A DNA stretch of 64,000 bases from Episyrphus balteatus (taxonomy: Eukaryota > Arthropoda > Insecta > Diptera > Syrphidae): NCBI RefSeq assembly GCF_945859705.1, contig NW_026605117.1, positions 40,001 through 104,000 of the forward strand, given 5' to 3'. The notes below the pieces were generated by a model. That model was given only the letters and a program-made list of their open reading frames with translations. It did no database searches and was not told where the DNA came from. Shown in pieces: positions 63,681 through 64,000 of the stretch; position 1 is the first letter of the stretch, and every line of letters begins with the position of its first letter. Made by a program: the position numbers and the translations under genes.

Positions 63681-64000
63681 AAGAATAAAATTTTTTAATC
63701 AATCAGCTGGAGAACAAAAAAAAAAAGCTTTAATTTCAGATATTTTTTCAATTTTTTTTTGTATGACAACCTATAATAAATTGTATATCGTTGGAAAGCT
63801 TACATCTTCAGCTTTAATTAGATGCCCTAATCATATCTCTCAGTTGCTTTGAAAAAAGAATAAAAATTTTTTAATCAATCAGCTGGAGAACAAAAAAAAA
63901 GCTTCAATTTCAGATATTTTTTTTCAATTTTTTTTTGTATGACAACCTATAATAAATTGTATATCGTTGGAAAGCTTTCATCATCAGCTTTAATTAAATG
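63681..64000 (+). repeat. Right edge of the window, array continues
   Basis: The last two monomers are ordinary. One has CTTACATC, TTAGATG and GCTTTG, and carries AAGCTTCAATTTC instead of AAGCTTTAATTTC at 63,899. The final one (CATCATCAGC type) is cut by the window end after TTAAATG. There is no sign of an array boundary. Confidence 0.9.

Larger units (their letters stand above)
1..64000 (+). repeat. Satellite DNA array, ~175-176 bp monomer, ~360-365 head-to-tail copies
   Basis: The same ~175-bp sequence recurs from the first to the last base, always in the same orientation. Anchor words such as GACAACCTATAATAAATTG, TCTCTCAGTTGCTTAG and AATCAATCAGCTG return every 174-177 bp. Most length differences come from the A-tract (usually 8-10 A) and the two T-tracts. 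A typical monomer has 43 G or C in 176 bases (about 24%). No inverted segment, transposon or unique sequence longer than a few bases interrupts the array, and neither end is reached. Monomer length near one nucleosome, A+T richness and tract structure are typical of centromeric or pericentromeric satellites in eukaryotes; that location is inference. I do not recognise the family, so no species or repeat name is given. Confidence 0.98.

Noticed and set aside
1..64000. CRISPR array
   Set aside because: The repeat unit is the whole ~175 bp with no unique spacers of constant length, and A/T tracts dominate. Repeats and apparent spacers are both shared by all copies.
1..64000. CENP-B box or telomere-like repeat
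   Set aside because: No CENP-B-box-like word (TTCG...CGGG pattern) and no short G-rich telomere-type repeat was found; G-runs longer than three bases are absent from the consensus.
1..64000. Naming the species or the satellite family
   Set aside because: Monomer length and composition fit satellites of many eukaryotes, and I do not recognise this sequence. A database search with the consensus would be needed, and none could be run.

Overview
The whole 64,000-base window is one uninterrupted satellite-DNA array. A monomer of about 175-176 bp is repeated head to tail roughly 360-365 times, always in the same orientation. It runs off both ends of the window, so the full array is longer than 64 kb. 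I found no supportable protein-coding gene, tRNA, rRNA, transposon, CRISPR array or unique-sequence island. The monomer is about 24% G+C. Its first half (from ATGACAACCT) has mixed composition, about 32% G+C. Its second half, about 18% G+C, is built of A- and T-tracts. An array of this size, monomer length and composition points to heterochromatin of a eukaryotic nuclear chromosome, centromeric or pericentromeric by analogy with other satellites. The sequence alone does not identify the species.

The monomers are not all alike. They fall into variant types defined by a few linked sites: CTTTCATC or CTTACATC; TTAAATG or TTAGATG; CTGGAG or CTGCAG; the lengths of the A- and T-tracts; and the monomer junction, which reads GTATGACAAC, GTGACAAC or TTTAGACAAC. 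The variants allow larger duplications to be read. From left to right these are: 1,050 bp x2 (2.8-4.85 kb); 524 bp x2 (6.1-7.2 kb); a nearly perfect 1,580 bp x2 (8.9-12.3 kb); a 2-kb block at 12.6-14.6 kb that recurs at 18.4-20.6 kb; 877 bp x2 (14.7-16.3 kb); 1,230 bp x2 (16.4-18.6 kb); a 4.57-kb unit with a 3.34-kb tandem partner (20.9-28.85 kb) that differs by one 1,233-bp sub-unit; a 5.4/5.75-kb tandem pair (28.0-39.2 kb) containing a 530-bp triplication; an 8.0-kb tandem pair (41.1-57.1 kb) with only about ten visible differences; and 981-bp units plus a diverged third copy of the 8-kb unit's end (57-63.7 kb).

This is nested, irregular higher-order structure made by repeated local unequal exchange or replication slippage. 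It is not one regular higher-order repeat. Rearranged monomers (a 70-bp partial duplication found 12 times, and deletions of about 17, 27, 29, 44 and 58 bp) act as lineage markers. All open reading frames of 62-177 codons lie on the + strand and are readings of the repeat itself. They are not annotated as genes. Copy boundaries were placed by eye and are uncertain by tens of bases.
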